A stretch of 64,000 bases of DNA, taken from Chitinophagales bacterium. Lineage in GTDB: Bacteria; Bacteroidota; Bacteroidia; Chitinophagales; Chitinophagaceae. The notes under the pieces are model-generated. The model was not told where the DNA came from. It did no database searches and saw nothing but the letters and a program-made list of their open reading frames with translations. Of this stretch, positions 29,401 through 38,197 are shown piece by piece. Position 1 is the stretch's first letter. Each line of letters opens with the position of its first letter. Location of the stretch: NCBI GenBank assembly GCA_017303395.1, contig JAFLBN010000015.1, positions 1-64,000 on the forward strand, written 5' to 3'. The position numbers and the translations under genes were made by a program.

Positions 29401-29995
29401 TAACCCTGTTATTACCTACAGCACACCGGGTGTTTACAATGTATCATTGTTCTCTTCCAACAGCTTTGGTACTACCAGCAAAACATGGACGAACTATGTG
29501 CACGTTAATGCACTGCCTGTTGTTACCATCACACCTACGGGCTTCAAGTTGAAAGCTATAGGTGCTAAAGGAACATTCTCCTGGTTCTACAACGGCACAG
29601 TGATAGCAGGCGCTACAGATAGCATTTATACGGCTACTAAAAACGGCAGCTACCGTGTGTATGTTGTTGACAGCAATGGTTGCAGCGACACATCTGAAGC
29701 ATACAATGTAACAGGTGTAGGCATTAGAAACATCAACAAGAATGCAGTTGTACAGGTATATCCAAACCCTGCCAACGAAGTAGTGTATGTAAAAGCGGAA
29801 GACATGGAAGCAAAAACAGCTACCATCATCATCACCAATATGACGGGTGCAGTTGTTTACAAACAATCTGCTGCTGTTAAAAACGGAACACTTGATGCAG
29901 GTATCAATACATCTTCTTTTGCGAGAGGCGTTTATCAGCTAAAGCTGCAAACAGACAGTGGTCACCGAATCATCAAATCAATCACGCTACAATAA
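26459..29995 (+). CDS. T9SS type A cargo with BNR/sortilin-like propeller, PKD and jelly-roll domains
   Basis: 1178 residues. Signal peptide to about residue 27, then sortilin/BNR-type propeller repeats (YITNNNGTTW, WKSTNAGYTYS, FFRSTDFGDTW, WRSTDGGATW, YVSTNKGANW) to about 640. A first PKD domain (FICPGDTVRF...WSFPGGSPASS), a choice-of-anchor J-like domain (VTEGFEGSTYPPLGWQQ...YIDNVNIS), a second PKD domain (ICAG-type VCAGKTIQF...WSFPGGSPSAS), and a type A tail (QVYPNPANEVVYVK...SITLQ). The sialidase-like repeats alone do not prove hydrolase activity. Start at ATG 26459, or the second ATG at 26465. Confidence 0.9.
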   Translation: MLMKRSVKQLLLCGIGILSSVAADAQIGMGTWTNTGPVNFPINVSGQVHGIGRVSQIKFHNTNPQKMYAVSASGGLYITNNNGTTWTPTPGSEQLPQSSCSAVCIDNVNDSTIYLCLGDADYYGNSYGVWKSTNAGYTYSAANTGIGNRMCVEILMHPNDRNTLIAATRDGIWKTTNAAGSWTNKLSGGQFRDMKQKPGSINTLYAVTATQFFRSTDFGDTWTQITSGVTTPSGNGGMRIAVSAADTNVVYLVTTGSNGVVMKSTDGGSNFTTVYNSTTQCLVCYDANPSSGSQGNYNIDLNANPLNANELLLVAHNVWRSTDGGATWSKRTSWWNEVHTDMHQIEFNPYNNAQIFNANDGGVWMTTDTLKTVWSPRSDGLAATEIYRAAQSPVLRQTISIGTQDNGELFYDGIWKCNRGGDWTSKCMIDYSSSGPVYYLASGKRRNLAPLAGEQSYNSPFTATQSSDIEFVKDKPNVAFLGKDTLWRSININTSSPTWTYIIPNTETIRDIVSCTADTNVVYFVTNANHLYRSDNALSTTPTYTMLTTPGSTSAAASIATNKNNANIVYLSCNNALYVSTNKGANWTIITGNLPNLNIRRVIHDDYSTNERLFVSLGGYVYLKDNTTTTWTNHSTNQGLPSVANVTDFMIYNNGTAASILRLSTYGRGVWECPIYNNLVPATDFVANKQFICPGDTVRFTKTSYGTVTSQSWSFPGGSPASSTKDTVFVVYNTPGAYNATYAATNTAGTNNNTKTAYINVSYGSKTNVTEGFEGSTYPPLGWQQGTTNYQWATTTAANGYGSSIKCIMFDNFNTDAQGKRAIIQTPKIDLTNVSAARLTFDVAYAPYSTAYPDSLVIQLSTNCGKTFTPVYAKTGTALATSPSNTGSTFVPSSTQWRTDTIVLNSYTGNSIQLSFENIGRYGQALYIDNVNISMSPYVKFGASDTAVCAGKTIQFSDSTINTTSHSWSFPGGSPSASTANNPVITYSTPGVYNVSLFSSNSFGTTSKTWTNYVHVNALPVVTITPTGFKLKAIGAKGTFSWFYNGTVIAGATDSIYTATKNGSYRVYVVDSNGCSDTSEAYNVTGVGIRNINKNAVVQVYPNPANEVVYVKAEDMEAKTATIIITNMTGAVVYKQSAAVKNGTLDAGINTSSFARGVYQLKLQTDSGHRIIKSITLQ

Positions 29996-29997
29996 CA

Positions 29998-30029
29998 AAA
30001 AGCCCCGCAGGTTGCGGGGCTTTATTTTT
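29998..30029. terminator. Terminator between convergent cargo and DUF2130 genes
   Basis: Stem AAAGCCCCGC/GCGGGGCTTT (29999-30008 with 30014-30023), short loop, then TATTTTT. It serves the plus-strand cargo gene; the A-rich side suggests it may also stop the minus-strand gene at 30046. Confidence 0.85.
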
Positions 30030-30045
30030 ACAATCTTCACTGTCA

Positions 30046-31224
30046 TTACTCTATCAGGTATGCTTCTCCCGATTCCAGATTCAGGTCAACACCATCACCT
30101 GCTATACCTTCTATTGAGCCTTTGATATGCGCAGCGTTGAGCAACACTTTTTCCAATTGTTTTTCACGTGCTTTCCATAGCTTCTCCATCTGCTCGCGCT
30201 CTTTTTGTATCGATAAACGCATGCTCATAAAGCCCTCACGGATAGCCTTCCATTGTTCAGAAAACTCACTGCTGATAAGATAATTGTATAACAGCGTCAT
30301 CTTATCTCCTTTGTTCTCCTGGCTCTTGCCTGCGTTGTAAACTTTTATTATCAGCTCGCGCAGTATGGTAGTTACAGATTTTGCTTCCATAAAGTCGCAT
30401 ATCCACACACCATCTTTTTCACCAAAGCCATCCATATCTTTCGGCATGGCTTGTGTTACTATCACAGCAATATCCGCACCCAGATTGCGCATATCAGCTT
30501 TCAGCTTTTCTATCCAATCGTTGCTGAAGTCTTTGGTGCGCTTACTCTCGTATATGATTTTACCACACTCCTGTCCATAGTTGTTACGCACGGTTTGTAT
30601 ACAGTCTGCACCTCGCACACCCTTCCCTACTTCTTCCACCATATCAAACGGAAAGCTGACACGCAACAATTCTTCCAGCGCCAGTTCCTGTATCTCTCCC
30701 TGCAGCTGCATAGACCCCTGCTCCTGTTTGCGCTTCATCTCTTCGGTTAGTTGCTTCTGGTCCTCCAGTTGTTTTTCCAGCTCTTTCACTTTCATAAAGT
30801 GCTCGTGTTCGCGCAGCTTGTTCATTTCCTCCACTTCGCGTTGCAATACGGTCTTCAGTTGCTCACGTTCCTGCATCAGTTTTTGCTGCACTTCTATTTC
30901 CAGTTGCTCTTCGCGCGCTTTCAGTTCCTGTTGTTGCTTCAGGTATTCCAGTTCTTTAGCACGTGCTTCCTTCAGGCGAGCCTCGTTATCCGCATTTGCC
31001 TGTTGCAGCATTTTCATCTGCACCTCGTAGTCTCCCGCCAATTGTTTGCGCAGGTGTTGTTCTACCTGTGCTACAGTGTCTGCTTCCTTTCTTTTATACT
31101 CTTCTTCTTTTGTTCGCTGCCAATCTACCATCTTGGCACGCAGCTCTTTCTGCACCTCGTCGCGTATGGCATCCGTAGGCTCAAATTCGTGCGCACAATT
31201 AGGACATGTAATCGTTGTATTCAT
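30046..31224 (-). CDS. DUF2130 protein with zinc-ribbon start, coiled coil and nuclease-like core
   Basis: 392 residues from ATG 31224. The start ITCPNCAHEFEP holds a CxxC knuckle. Residues of about 25-180 are a long charged coiled coil (KELRAKMVDW, EEQLEIEVQQKL). The C-terminal part has GADCIQTV, then IIYESKRTKDFSNDWIEKLK, giving a D...ExK pattern like the PD-(D/E)XK nuclease core, followed by DIAVIVTQ. DUF2130 proteins have no settled function. Nuclease activity is an inference from the motif and the reading is not proof. No restriction or repair genes are adjacent. Confidence 0.82.
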   Translation of the reverse strand: MNTTITCPNCAHEFEPTDAIRDEVQKELRAKMVDWQRTKEEEYKRKEADTVAQVEQHLRKQLAGDYEVQMKMLQQANADNEARLKEARAKELEYLKQQQELKAREEQLEIEVQQKLMQEREQLKTVLQREVEEMNKLREHEHFMKVKELEKQLEDQKQLTEEMKRKQEQGSMQLQGEIQELALEELLRVSFPFDMVEEVGKGVRGADCIQTVRNNYGQECGKIIYESKRTKDFSNDWIEKLKADMRNLGADIAVIVTQAMPKDMDGFGEKDGVWICDFMEAKSVTTILRELIIKVYNAGKSQENKGDKMTLLYNYLISSEFSEQWKAIREGFMSMRLSIQKEREQMEKLWKAREKQLEKVLLNAAHIKGSIEGIAGDGVDLNLESGEAYLIE

Positions 31225-31311
31225 AATAACCGCTATGGATTGGGAAAATACAAAGTTCGGAGATATGCAGGAATGAACCGCACTTATTATTTTTATGTAC
31301 TTTTCCGTTTC

Positions 31312-33207
31312 ATGCGCCTTAGCTACGCGTTCATACTCATCTGCCTGTTGTCTTGTGCCACTGTCGTAGCACAGCAAAACGCAGTACCCGGCAAAAGCTA
31401 TCTGAAGGCATTGGATTACATGGCCAAGAAAGATAAGGCCAAAGCCTACGAAACCATGCAGGCTGCTATGCGCGAAGAGCCTTCTAACCCCGATGTATAT
31501 AGCATGCTAGGGCAATGGTATTTCAAAGATCATCGCTTTAAAGAAGCAACAGAGGTTTTCATCAAAGCATCGCAAAGCTGCCAGAACGGTGCCAAAGCAT
31601 TTGCACTACCGTTGGCAAAAAGCCTGTTGCATAGCTACAGCCCCGACCAGGCGCTGCAACTGGTAGCAGCCTACGGCACCATGCGCGAGAAAAGCCAATG
31701 GGTACTGCTACGCGAACAGGCATATTTTATGCGTCAGGCACTTGCTGCACCGCTCAGAGATTCGATATTCAACATGGGCATTCGTGTCAATAGCCCCGAT
31801 GCAGAAACATTCCCCTACATCACTGCCGATACACAAAACCTGTTCTTTACCCGCAGGGTAAATGGCATGGACGAAGATTTTTACACTGCACACATAGATA
31901 GCTGTGGTGGCTGGTTCAAAGCCCGCAACATGGGTAGCCCACCCAATTCAAAACACCCTGAGTCTGCACAGAGTATTTCGGGCGATGGGCACTACCTGTT
32001 TTTTATGAAGTGCGAAAACCGCAGCGAAACTGGCTGGGATCAGGGTGGCTGCGATTTGTTTATGGCCTATACGGCAGATAGTGTGTGGAGCGTACCCGAA
32101 AACTTTGGCGGTACCATCAACACGCCTGCATTTGAAGGTATGCCTTGCCTTTCGCCCGATAACAGGCAATTGTATTTTGTCAGCAATCGCGAGGGTGGAT
32201 ACGGTGGTTTCGATATCTGGATGAGCGAATTCAGAGATGGTCTGTGGCAAGCTCCCCGCAATCTGGGCCCACAAATCAATACGTCTTACGATGAAACTGC
32301 TCCTTTCATACATGTAGATAATAACACGCTGTACTATGTCAGCAATGGCCTTCCGGGCATGGGCGGACAAGACATCTACTACAGCCGCAGGGTGAATGAC
32401 ACTACTTGGGGCAAGCCTCAAAATATGGGCTACCCTGTCAATACTGCTTACGACGAGAACAGCATCAACCTGAGCTTTGATGGTTCACGTGCGTTCTTTG
32501 CTTCAGACAGAGATAGTGCTGCCGGCAATTTTGACCTGTACGAAATGCAGATGCCACAAACAGCTAAACCTATTCCTGTGGCATTGATAAAAGGTTGCAC
32601 CTACGATAGCCTTAGCCATGAAAGGCTTAACATGACGAGCATCTACATCAACGACCCTAAAACAGGCGAACCGATATACCACTACACTTCCAACCGTGGT
32701 GATGGCTCTTATATGATGACATTGCCTGCAGGTTATGTATATACCTATACTGCTGACCGTATCGGCTATTCTGCCATCACAGGCACAATAGACCTTACGG
32801 GTAAAAAGAATACAGAAGTATTGCACTACAGCATACCGCTACTGCCCAATGACTATGTAAAACCTGTATATGATAGCATGATAGCCATTGTGCCATTCCC
32901 TATCAACAGCAAAGCCATTACAGACACAGGCAGAACAATTTTGCAGGCTGCTATTACCCCATGGCTGGGAGAAAAGGGTATAACCTTCCTCATCAATGGC
33001 TATACAGACAATTCGGGCAATCCGATGCTGAATGAAGAGCTTTCTTACCTGCGTGCCAATCTGGTAAGAGATGCTGTAAGCGAAATGGGCATAGACCCTA
33101 CCAATATAGAAGCCAAAGGCTGGGGCGAAGCCAATCCTGTAGCCCCCAACGATTCGGACGATAACAAAAACCTTAACCGTCGTGTCGAGGTCATCATCAG
33201 GCGATAA
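31312..33207 (+). CDS. OmpA-family protein with TPR, PD40 propeller and peptidase-regulatory domain (PorE-like)
   Basis: About 631 residues. N-terminal ILICLLSC could be a lipobox (Cys15), although AVAQQ-type signal peptidase I cleavage is also possible. Then TPR-like helices (KALDYMAKKDKAKAYETM, PDVYSMLGQWYFKD), a PD40 beta-propeller (LFFTRRVNGMDED, LYFVSNREGGYGGFDIWMSE, LYYVSNGLPGMGGQDIYYSRR, AFFASDRDSAAGNFDLYEM), a CarbopepD_reg-like domain and a C-terminal OmpA domain (FLINGYTDNSGNPMLNEELSYLRA, NLNRRVEVIIRR). This TPR, propeller, CRD, OmpA order is that of the T9SS protein PorE, but Bacteroidota carry several paralogues. ATG 31312 was chosen; ATG 31273 adds 13 residues. Confidence 0.85.
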   Translation: MRLSYAFILICLLSCATVVAQQNAVPGKSYLKALDYMAKKDKAKAYETMQAAMREEPSNPDVYSMLGQWYFKDHRFKEATEVFIKASQSCQNGAKAFALPLAKSLLHSYSPDQALQLVAAYGTMREKSQWVLLREQAYFMRQALAAPLRDSIFNMGIRVNSPDAETFPYITADTQNLFFTRRVNGMDEDFYTAHIDSCGGWFKARNMGSPPNSKHPESAQSISGDGHYLFFMKCENRSETGWDQGGCDLFMAYTADSVWSVPENFGGTINTPAFEGMPCLSPDNRQLYFVSNREGGYGGFDIWMSEFRDGLWQAPRNLGPQINTSYDETAPFIHVDNNTLYYVSNGLPGMGGQDIYYSRRVNDTTWGKPQNMGYPVNTAYDENSINLSFDGSRAFFASDRDSAAGNFDLYEMQMPQTAKPIPVALIKGCTYDSLSHERLNMTSIYINDPKTGEPIYHYTSNRGDGSYMMTLPAGYVYTYTADRIGYSAITGTIDLTGKKNTEVLHYSIPLLPNDYVKPVYDSMIAIVPFPINSKAITDTGRTILQAAITPWLGEKGITFLINGYTDNSGNPMLNEELSYLRANLVRDAVSEMGIDPTNIEAKGWGEANPVAPNDSDDNKNLNRRVEVIIRR

Positions 33208-33270
33208 CGCATCGCGAATTATTGCTTATTAACATAATTTATATACTGCTGTTGCTTGGCAGTTTTTTTC

Positions 33271-33278
33271 TACTTTTA
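33271..33278 (+). promoter_or_regulatory. Candidate -7 element of fabI
   Basis: TACTTTTA, one base from TAnnTTTG, 27 bases before the fabI ATG. A TTG at 33252-33254 lies 16 bases upstream, shorter than the usual spacer. Confidence 0.4.
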
Positions 33279-33305
33279 CCATCAATAAAAGATTGTAACT
33301 ACAAT

Positions 33306-34139
33306 ATGGCACACCAACTGCTGAAAGGAAAAAAGGGAATCATCTTCGGCGCGCTCGATGAACGCTCAATTGCATGGAAAACTGCTATCCGTGCGGTAGA
33401 AGAAGGCGCAGAAATCGTACTGACAAATGCACCTATCGCATTGCGTATGGGCAAAATCAACGAACTGGCAAAGCTTTGCAACGATGCCCCTGTTATTCCT
33501 GCAGATGCTACCAGCGTAGCAGACCTCGAAAACCTGCTGCAAAAAAGCATGGAGCACTTCGGTGGTAAAATGGATTTCATTTTGCACTCTATAGGTATGT
33601 CTCCCAACGTACGCAAGGCTATACCATATACAGATACCAATTACGACAACTTCCTGAAGACACTTGATATATCTGCATTATCATTGCACAAAGTGCTGCA
33701 GTCTTCTATGAAGCTGGATGCACTGAAAGAATGGTCTTCTGTAGTAGCATTGACATACATTGCTGCGCAGCGCACATTCCCTGGCTATAATGATATGGCT
33801 GAGGCAAAAGCACTGATGGAAAGCATCGCACGCAGCTTTGGCTACCACTACGGTTTTGCTAAGAAAGTACGTGTTAATACCATCTCTCAATCTCCTACTA
33901 TTACAACTGCGGGTTCAGGCGTATCAGGCTTCGATGCATTTTTTACCTATGCCGATAAAATGTCGCCACTGGGTAATGCTACCGCAGAGCAATGTGCAGA
34001 CTACTGCCTCACACTGTTCAGCGACTACACCAAGATGGTAACTATGCAAAACCTCTTCCACGATGGTGGCTTCTCTAACACAGGTGTTAGCCAGAGCATC
34101 ATCGAAGAAATGGAAAAAGCAGCACAGGCAAACGGATAA
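33306..34139 (+). CDS. fabI: Enoyl-ACP reductase FabI
   Basis: NADH-dependent reductase of the last step of each fatty acid elongation cycle, 277 residues. The SDR fold is intact: GIIFGALDERSIAW at 11-24, HSIGMSP at 94-100, and the catalytic Tyr161-(X)6-Lys168 (YNDMAEAK), with SQSPTITTAGSGV in the substrate loop. ATG 33306 gives the family N-terminus; an in-frame ORF opening 84 bases earlier is hydrophobic and unlikely to be coding. It sits between the PorE-like gene and porQ; acpP and fabF are about 22 kb away. Confidence 0.96.
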   Translation: MAHQLLKGKKGIIFGALDERSIAWKTAIRAVEEGAEIVLTNAPIALRMGKINELAKLCNDAPVIPADATSVADLENLLQKSMEHFGGKMDFILHSIGMSPNVRKAIPYTDTNYDNFLKTLDISALSLHKVLQSSMKLDALKEWSSVVALTYIAAQRTFPGYNDMAEAKALMESIARSFGYHYGFAKKVRVNTISQSPTITTAGSGVSGFDAFFTYADKMSPLGNATAEQCADYCLTLFSDYTKMVTMQNLFHDGGFSNTGVSQSIIEEMEKAAQANG

Positions 34140-34180
34140 TCTCATTTTCTCTATATAGTAAACAGCAATAATTCCCTGTC

Positions 34181-35305
34181 ATGATACGTTTAAGGCATAT
34201 GCAATGGACTAAATGGAGCGGCTTATTGCTGTTTACTTTATCTGCTTTCGTTACACAGGCACAGGTTACGGGTGGCCGCTACGCAATGGAATTTCTCAGA
34301 CTGCCCAATGCGCCGCATATCAGCGCGCTGGGTGGCATCAATGTAGCCAATCCCGATCAGGATATATCTTTCGCAGGACAAAACCCTGCACTGATGCGCC
34401 CCGGTTTGCACAACCAACTGGGCCTCAATCAGAACTTCTACTATTCAGGCATTAGTATCTCTAACCTATTGTACGGTTACCACCTGCCGAAAATAAATAC
34501 TTCTTTTGCACTTGGTGTGCAGTACATCAACTACGGTTCGTTTACAGAAACAGATAACATAGGTAATGTATACGGTACTTTCCGTGCAAATGATTATAAC
34601 ATCAACCTGACTGCCAGCCGCCAATACGGTAAGCATTGGCGTTATGGTGCTACGCTGAAATGGGCACATTCTAAACTGTATACCAACACCGCATCTGCTA
34701 TCCTTGCTGATGTAGGCGTAAACTATTACGATACTGCCAGCCTTTGGGATATAGGCATTGTTGCCAAGAACATAGGCTTTATGGTAGATAGGTATACAAC
34801 AACCAACAGTGCAGAACCGCTGCCACTGGATGTGCAGATAGGCATCTCCAAGCGCTTCAAACACATGCCGCTGCGCCTGATGGCAAACATTCACCATCTG
34901 TACGAATGGGATATCCGTTATGATAACCCTGCTGATGCACAAACAAATTTGTTGGGTGGTACAGATACTACTACAACTACCAAAAGATACTTTGGCGAAA
35001 AGCTGATGCGCCACTTCATATTTGCCGCAGAGTTAACGCTGGCAAAACGCCTGACAGTAACTGCCGCATACAACTATCTGCGTCGCAGCGAAATGCTCGT
35101 GAAAGACAAACCTGCGCTTGCGGGCTTCTCATTCGGTGCGGGTTTGTATCTCAATAAGTTTCAGGTACACTACGCACGCTCTTACTATAGTCTGGCAGGT
35201 GCGTACAATGAGATTGGCCTCAACATGCAACTGAACCAATTATTCGGCATTGGTAAGTTTGGCAACAAAGTAGGCTGGAAAGATACTTATACCGACTGGC
35301 AGTAA
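34181..35305 (+). CDS. porQ: T9SS outer membrane protein PorQ
   Basis: 374 residues, predicted FadL-like beta-barrel of the T9SS attachment machinery (with PorU, PorV and PorZ, it joins cargo to the cell surface). Signal peptide ends TQAQ; the mature start GGRYAMEFLRLPNAPHISALGG and VANPDQDISFAGQNPALM are the PorQ signature. Glycine/aromatic beta strands follow to the end, KVGWKDTYTDWQ. Start at ATG 34181; ATG 34199 is possible. Ends 2 bases from the stop of the convergent TerC gene. Distinguished from PorV by this signature; PorQ itself is confident. Confidence 0.88.
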   Translation: MIRLRHMQWTKWSGLLLFTLSAFVTQAQVTGGRYAMEFLRLPNAPHISALGGINVANPDQDISFAGQNPALMRPGLHNQLGLNQNFYYSGISISNLLYGYHLPKINTSFALGVQYINYGSFTETDNIGNVYGTFRANDYNINLTASRQYGKHWRYGATLKWAHSKLYTNTASAILADVGVNYYDTASLWDIGIVAKNIGFMVDRYTTTNSAEPLPLDVQIGISKRFKHMPLRLMANIHHLYEWDIRYDNPADAQTNLLGGTDTTTTTKRYFGEKLMRHFIFAAELTLAKRLTVTAAYNYLRRSEMLVKDKPALAGFSFGAGLYLNKFQVHYARSYYSLAGAYNEIGLNMQLNQLFGIGKFGNKVGWKDTYTDWQ

Positions 35306-35307
35306 TT

Positions 35308-36165
35308 TTATCTCTTTTCTCCTTTATGCTTAGGGAAATTGAATAGTATCGACCCCAATACAGGGACGATGAAGATGGCTATACTTGTAAATGAGGTAAT
35401 GATATCGCCCCAGATAACAGGATGTTCGCCAAGTGGCAAATGCTTGCCTTGCGACTCTAAGCAAGATTGTGGCCCCTCCAGAAACTGTGCAAAAGGAGAA
35501 CACGGATTGAAGTGAGCTACCAGAGAAAGCGTCAATTTTGTACCAAGCAATCCTATAACGATATATGCACATGTATCAAGGAAAGGATACTTCTCCATCA
35601 ATTTTACAAAGGCCTGTGCAACAAAGCGCATGGCCAATATACCTATGAATACACCAAGCCATATCAGTACAATGTTTTTGGTATAAGCATTGGCAGCTAT
35701 CACATTGTCTATAGAGAAGGCCAGATCCATCAGCTCTACCAATATTACAGTTGCCCAGAATGGCCCGAACGCACCAAGCGTTTTGCGATAGAGCCAGCTT
35801 TTATGCGCATGCTCCAGTTCTTGTTGCAGCGTCTCCTCTTCATCATCTTTCGATTTCTTTTTTGAGAAGAAATGTTTGATAGCCAGTATCAGCAAGTAGA
35901 TACCACCTACAGGTTTGAACCACCATACTTGTATCAGTAAGGATGCGAACAGCAGGCATATACCTCGGAAAACATACGCACCAATGATACCATATTTCAA
36001 CGCTTTTTTGCGCTGATCTTTTGGCAGGTCCAGCACCATTGTAGCCAACACAGCGGCATTATCTACAGAAAGCAGGCTTTCTATCAGTATCAGATTCAGT
36101 ACCACCATCAGCGATGGTACCGGTTTGTCTATTATTTGCTGTACTAGATGTAGTATCGAATCCAT
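35308..36165 (-). CDS. TerC-family integral membrane protein
   Basis: 285 residues with about seven to eight hydrophobic segments. The family motifs ESLLSVDNAAVLATMV and, in the second half, ELMDLAFSIDNVIAANAYTK give the paired acidic-residue sites of the TerC fold. A cytoplasmic charged loop (KKSKDDEEETLQQELEHAHKS) separates the halves. TerC proteins are linked to metal ion (Mn, Ca or tellurite) handling, but the ion for this one is not readable. Convergent with porQ. Confidence 0.92.
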   Translation of the reverse strand: MDSILHLVQQIIDKPVPSLMVVLNLILIESLLSVDNAAVLATMVLDLPKDQRKKALKYGIIGAYVFRGICLLFASLLIQVWWFKPVGGIYLLILAIKHFFSKKKSKDDEEETLQQELEHAHKSWLYRKTLGAFGPFWATVILVELMDLAFSIDNVIAANAYTKNIVLIWLGVFIGILAMRFVAQAFVKLMEKYPFLDTCAYIVIGLLGTKLTLSLVAHFNPCSPFAQFLEGPQSCLESQGKHLPLGEHPVIWGDIITSFTSIAIFIVPVLGSILFNFPKHKGEKR

Positions 36166-36231
36166 TACTTGCTATGGGGGCTATCCTTGCAAATGTAGGG
36201 GCAAAAGCAATATGTACGCCACATAGGTTTT

Positions 36232-38196
36232 TTAATATTTAATAAGCCGTGCAGACACTGGACGGCTGCCTTTTTTACTTACAGACAGTGTATAACTACC
36301 GGGTGCCAAATCCTTGGCGGGAACTACAATATCGCCTTCAGCCGTTTGCTGCCACAAAACCTTGCCTGCCATATCTGTCAATATGCACTGCGCACCTGCA
36401 GGTATGCCTTTTACAAGCCAGTTATCGCTTGCAGGGTTTGGCTGCACTGTAAATTCATTCAATGTAATACCCGCTACTTTTAGTACTGCATTATCTTTTT
36501 GCACAAGTCCACCTGCATTCAGGATATGGTCATCCGGGTCTATCTGTATATTGCTCACCTCATCTGTGCAGGTTGTTACAAATGTTTGTGTATTGGCATT
36601 GTTGTACAGCTTTATGATTTTATCGCCATTGTTGGTAATGAGCTTTATTTCTACAGGCATATGGAAACACGGTACCGATGATGCCTTTGTGGTTGTCTGC
36701 TTTAGCTGTATTACGAGCGTATTGCCTTGTTGTGCCCATTTAGCATTGTAAGAAGGATAGCCCTCGCCATATATCCATTGGTTGAAGAATGTATCGAGGC
36801 TAGCGCCATATACTGACTCCATTGCCAGCTTCAGGTCTTTGGTAGTGGCAGTACCGTTATAGAACTGCTGCCTGTAGGTGCGCATACCCTTAAAGAAAAG
36901 GCTGTCTTGCGGTGCCAGATAGCGCAGCATGTGTGTTACCGATGCACCTTTTTTATAGGTAAGCGTACCGTCAAATATGCGCCACACTTGTGTGGTATCA
37001 TCTACATACACACTACCCGTTCCTGCCTTCGCCTGGTTCATCACCATAGTACGATATCCTTTTTGCGCAGTTGCACCCCTGAATTTTTCTACAAACAACT
37101 GCTCACAGTAAGAAGTAATGCCTTCGCTCAGCCACACATCTCGCCAACTGGCAAAACTCACATTATTGCCCCACCATTGGTGTCCCAGTTCGTGTGCTAT
37201 CAGTGTAACATCAGTATATGCTCCCGTACCCATGGTCGTCATGGTCTGGTGTTCCATACCACCGCCAAGCGGGCTCATACTGTGCCCGTACTTCTCATCG
37301 TCAAAAGCATACCTGCCAAATATGTTAGAGAAGTGGTCCACAATCAGCCCTGTGCTATCCAATGCTGCTTTAGCAGTTGGTGTAAAATGCCCGGGTGTAT
37401 TATACACATAGTTTTGTATCAGCATAGAGTCGTTACTGCCATCTGTGTAATGCATGTAGTAGCTATACTCGTTATACGGTGCTACCGCTACAGAAATGAG
37501 GTAGTATTCAATCGGGTGTTTTGTCTTCCATTCATAGCGCACTTTATTGCCTGTTAGTGCCACGGTATTCTTCAGCAGGCCATTGCTGCCTACTTTCAGT
37601 GTATCATCTACCGTCACCCACATATCTACACTGTCTATCTTGTCTTGCAGGCTTTGCTTACAGGGCCACCAATCGTCTGCAAACAAATCGTCGCTGATGG
37701 AGTACATCAGTTTAAAACCATTTGCGGTAACAGGGTGCAGACCCGCGCTGAAAAACTGCCCGTTACCCGCTGTTGCTGCACCATGATAAAACACTTGGGC
37801 AGTAAACACAGTATTCTGCGAAAGTGCAGACGATAATGTTACCTTTCTTACTGCACCTGCAGATGTTACAGGCATCAATACACCATTCAGCTTAAAGGAA
37901 TCTATTGTTATAGCAGCATCCAGTTCAAATGCATATACAGGCATTGTAGTTGCCGTTACATGTGCAGTAGTCGTTACATCGCCGCTGACGTTTGTAGATG
38001 TATTGGTAAGTACCAGATTGAACTTCAAATGCTTTACATCGTAGTCATTTTCTTCAATGGCTGCAATGGTAGTTTTTGCTGCAGCACCGCCACTTACCAC
38101 GCGTCGCTCAGCACAAGTACTGCCTGCATCTTGTTTGTGTGCGTATGTTGCCGTGCCCGCACACATCATCATCACTGTTATGTATTTGTAAAGCAT
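36232..38196 (-). CDS. Secreted M1 aminopeptidase-like metallopeptidase with T9SS tail (paralogue 1)
   Basis: 654 residues. Signal peptide (MLYKYITVMMMCAGTATYA), N-terminal beta domain, then the M1 catalytic domain: GGGMEHQTM at 311-319 takes the place of GAMEN, the zinc motif HELGHQWW is at 335-342 and the third ligand Glu358 lies in VWLSEG. The C-terminus (TVQPNPASDNWLVKG ... GSYTLSVSKKGSRPVSARLIKY) is a T9SS type A-like tail, so it is exported to the surface. It has one base between its start and the stop of the second M1 gene. Both are complete copies. Confidence 0.92.
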   Translation of the reverse strand: MLYKYITVMMMCAGTATYAHKQDAGSTCAERRVVSGGAAAKTTIAAIEENDYDVKHLKFNLVLTNTSTNVSGDVTTTAHVTATTMPVYAFELDAAITIDSFKLNGVLMPVTSAGAVRKVTLSSALSQNTVFTAQVFYHGAATAGNGQFFSAGLHPVTANGFKLMYSISDDLFADDWWPCKQSLQDKIDSVDMWVTVDDTLKVGSNGLLKNTVALTGNKVRYEWKTKHPIEYYLISVAVAPYNEYSYYMHYTDGSNDSMLIQNYVYNTPGHFTPTAKAALDSTGLIVDHFSNIFGRYAFDDEKYGHSMSPLGGGMEHQTMTTMGTGAYTDVTLIAHELGHQWWGNNVSFASWRDVWLSEGITSYCEQLFVEKFRGATAQKGYRTMVMNQAKAGTGSVYVDDTTQVWRIFDGTLTYKKGASVTHMLRYLAPQDSLFFKGMRTYRQQFYNGTATTKDLKLAMESVYGASLDTFFNQWIYGEGYPSYNAKWAQQGNTLVIQLKQTTTKASSVPCFHMPVEIKLITNNGDKIIKLYNNANTQTFVTTCTDEVSNIQIDPDDHILNAGGLVQKDNAVLKVAGITLNEFTVQPNPASDNWLVKGIPAGAQCILTDMAGKVLWQQTAEGDIVVPAKDLAPGSYTLSVSKKGSRPVSARLIKY

Positions 38197-38197
38197 A

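Noticed and set aside
30751-31311. Leucine-rich 5' extension of the PorE-like gene
   Set aside because: It lies over the DUF2130 coiled coil on the other strand; the signal peptide begins at 31312 or 31273.
33222-33305. Hydrophobic 28-residue extension of FabI
   Set aside because: It overlaps the -7 element at 33271 and is not found in FabI; the ATG at 33306 fits the family.
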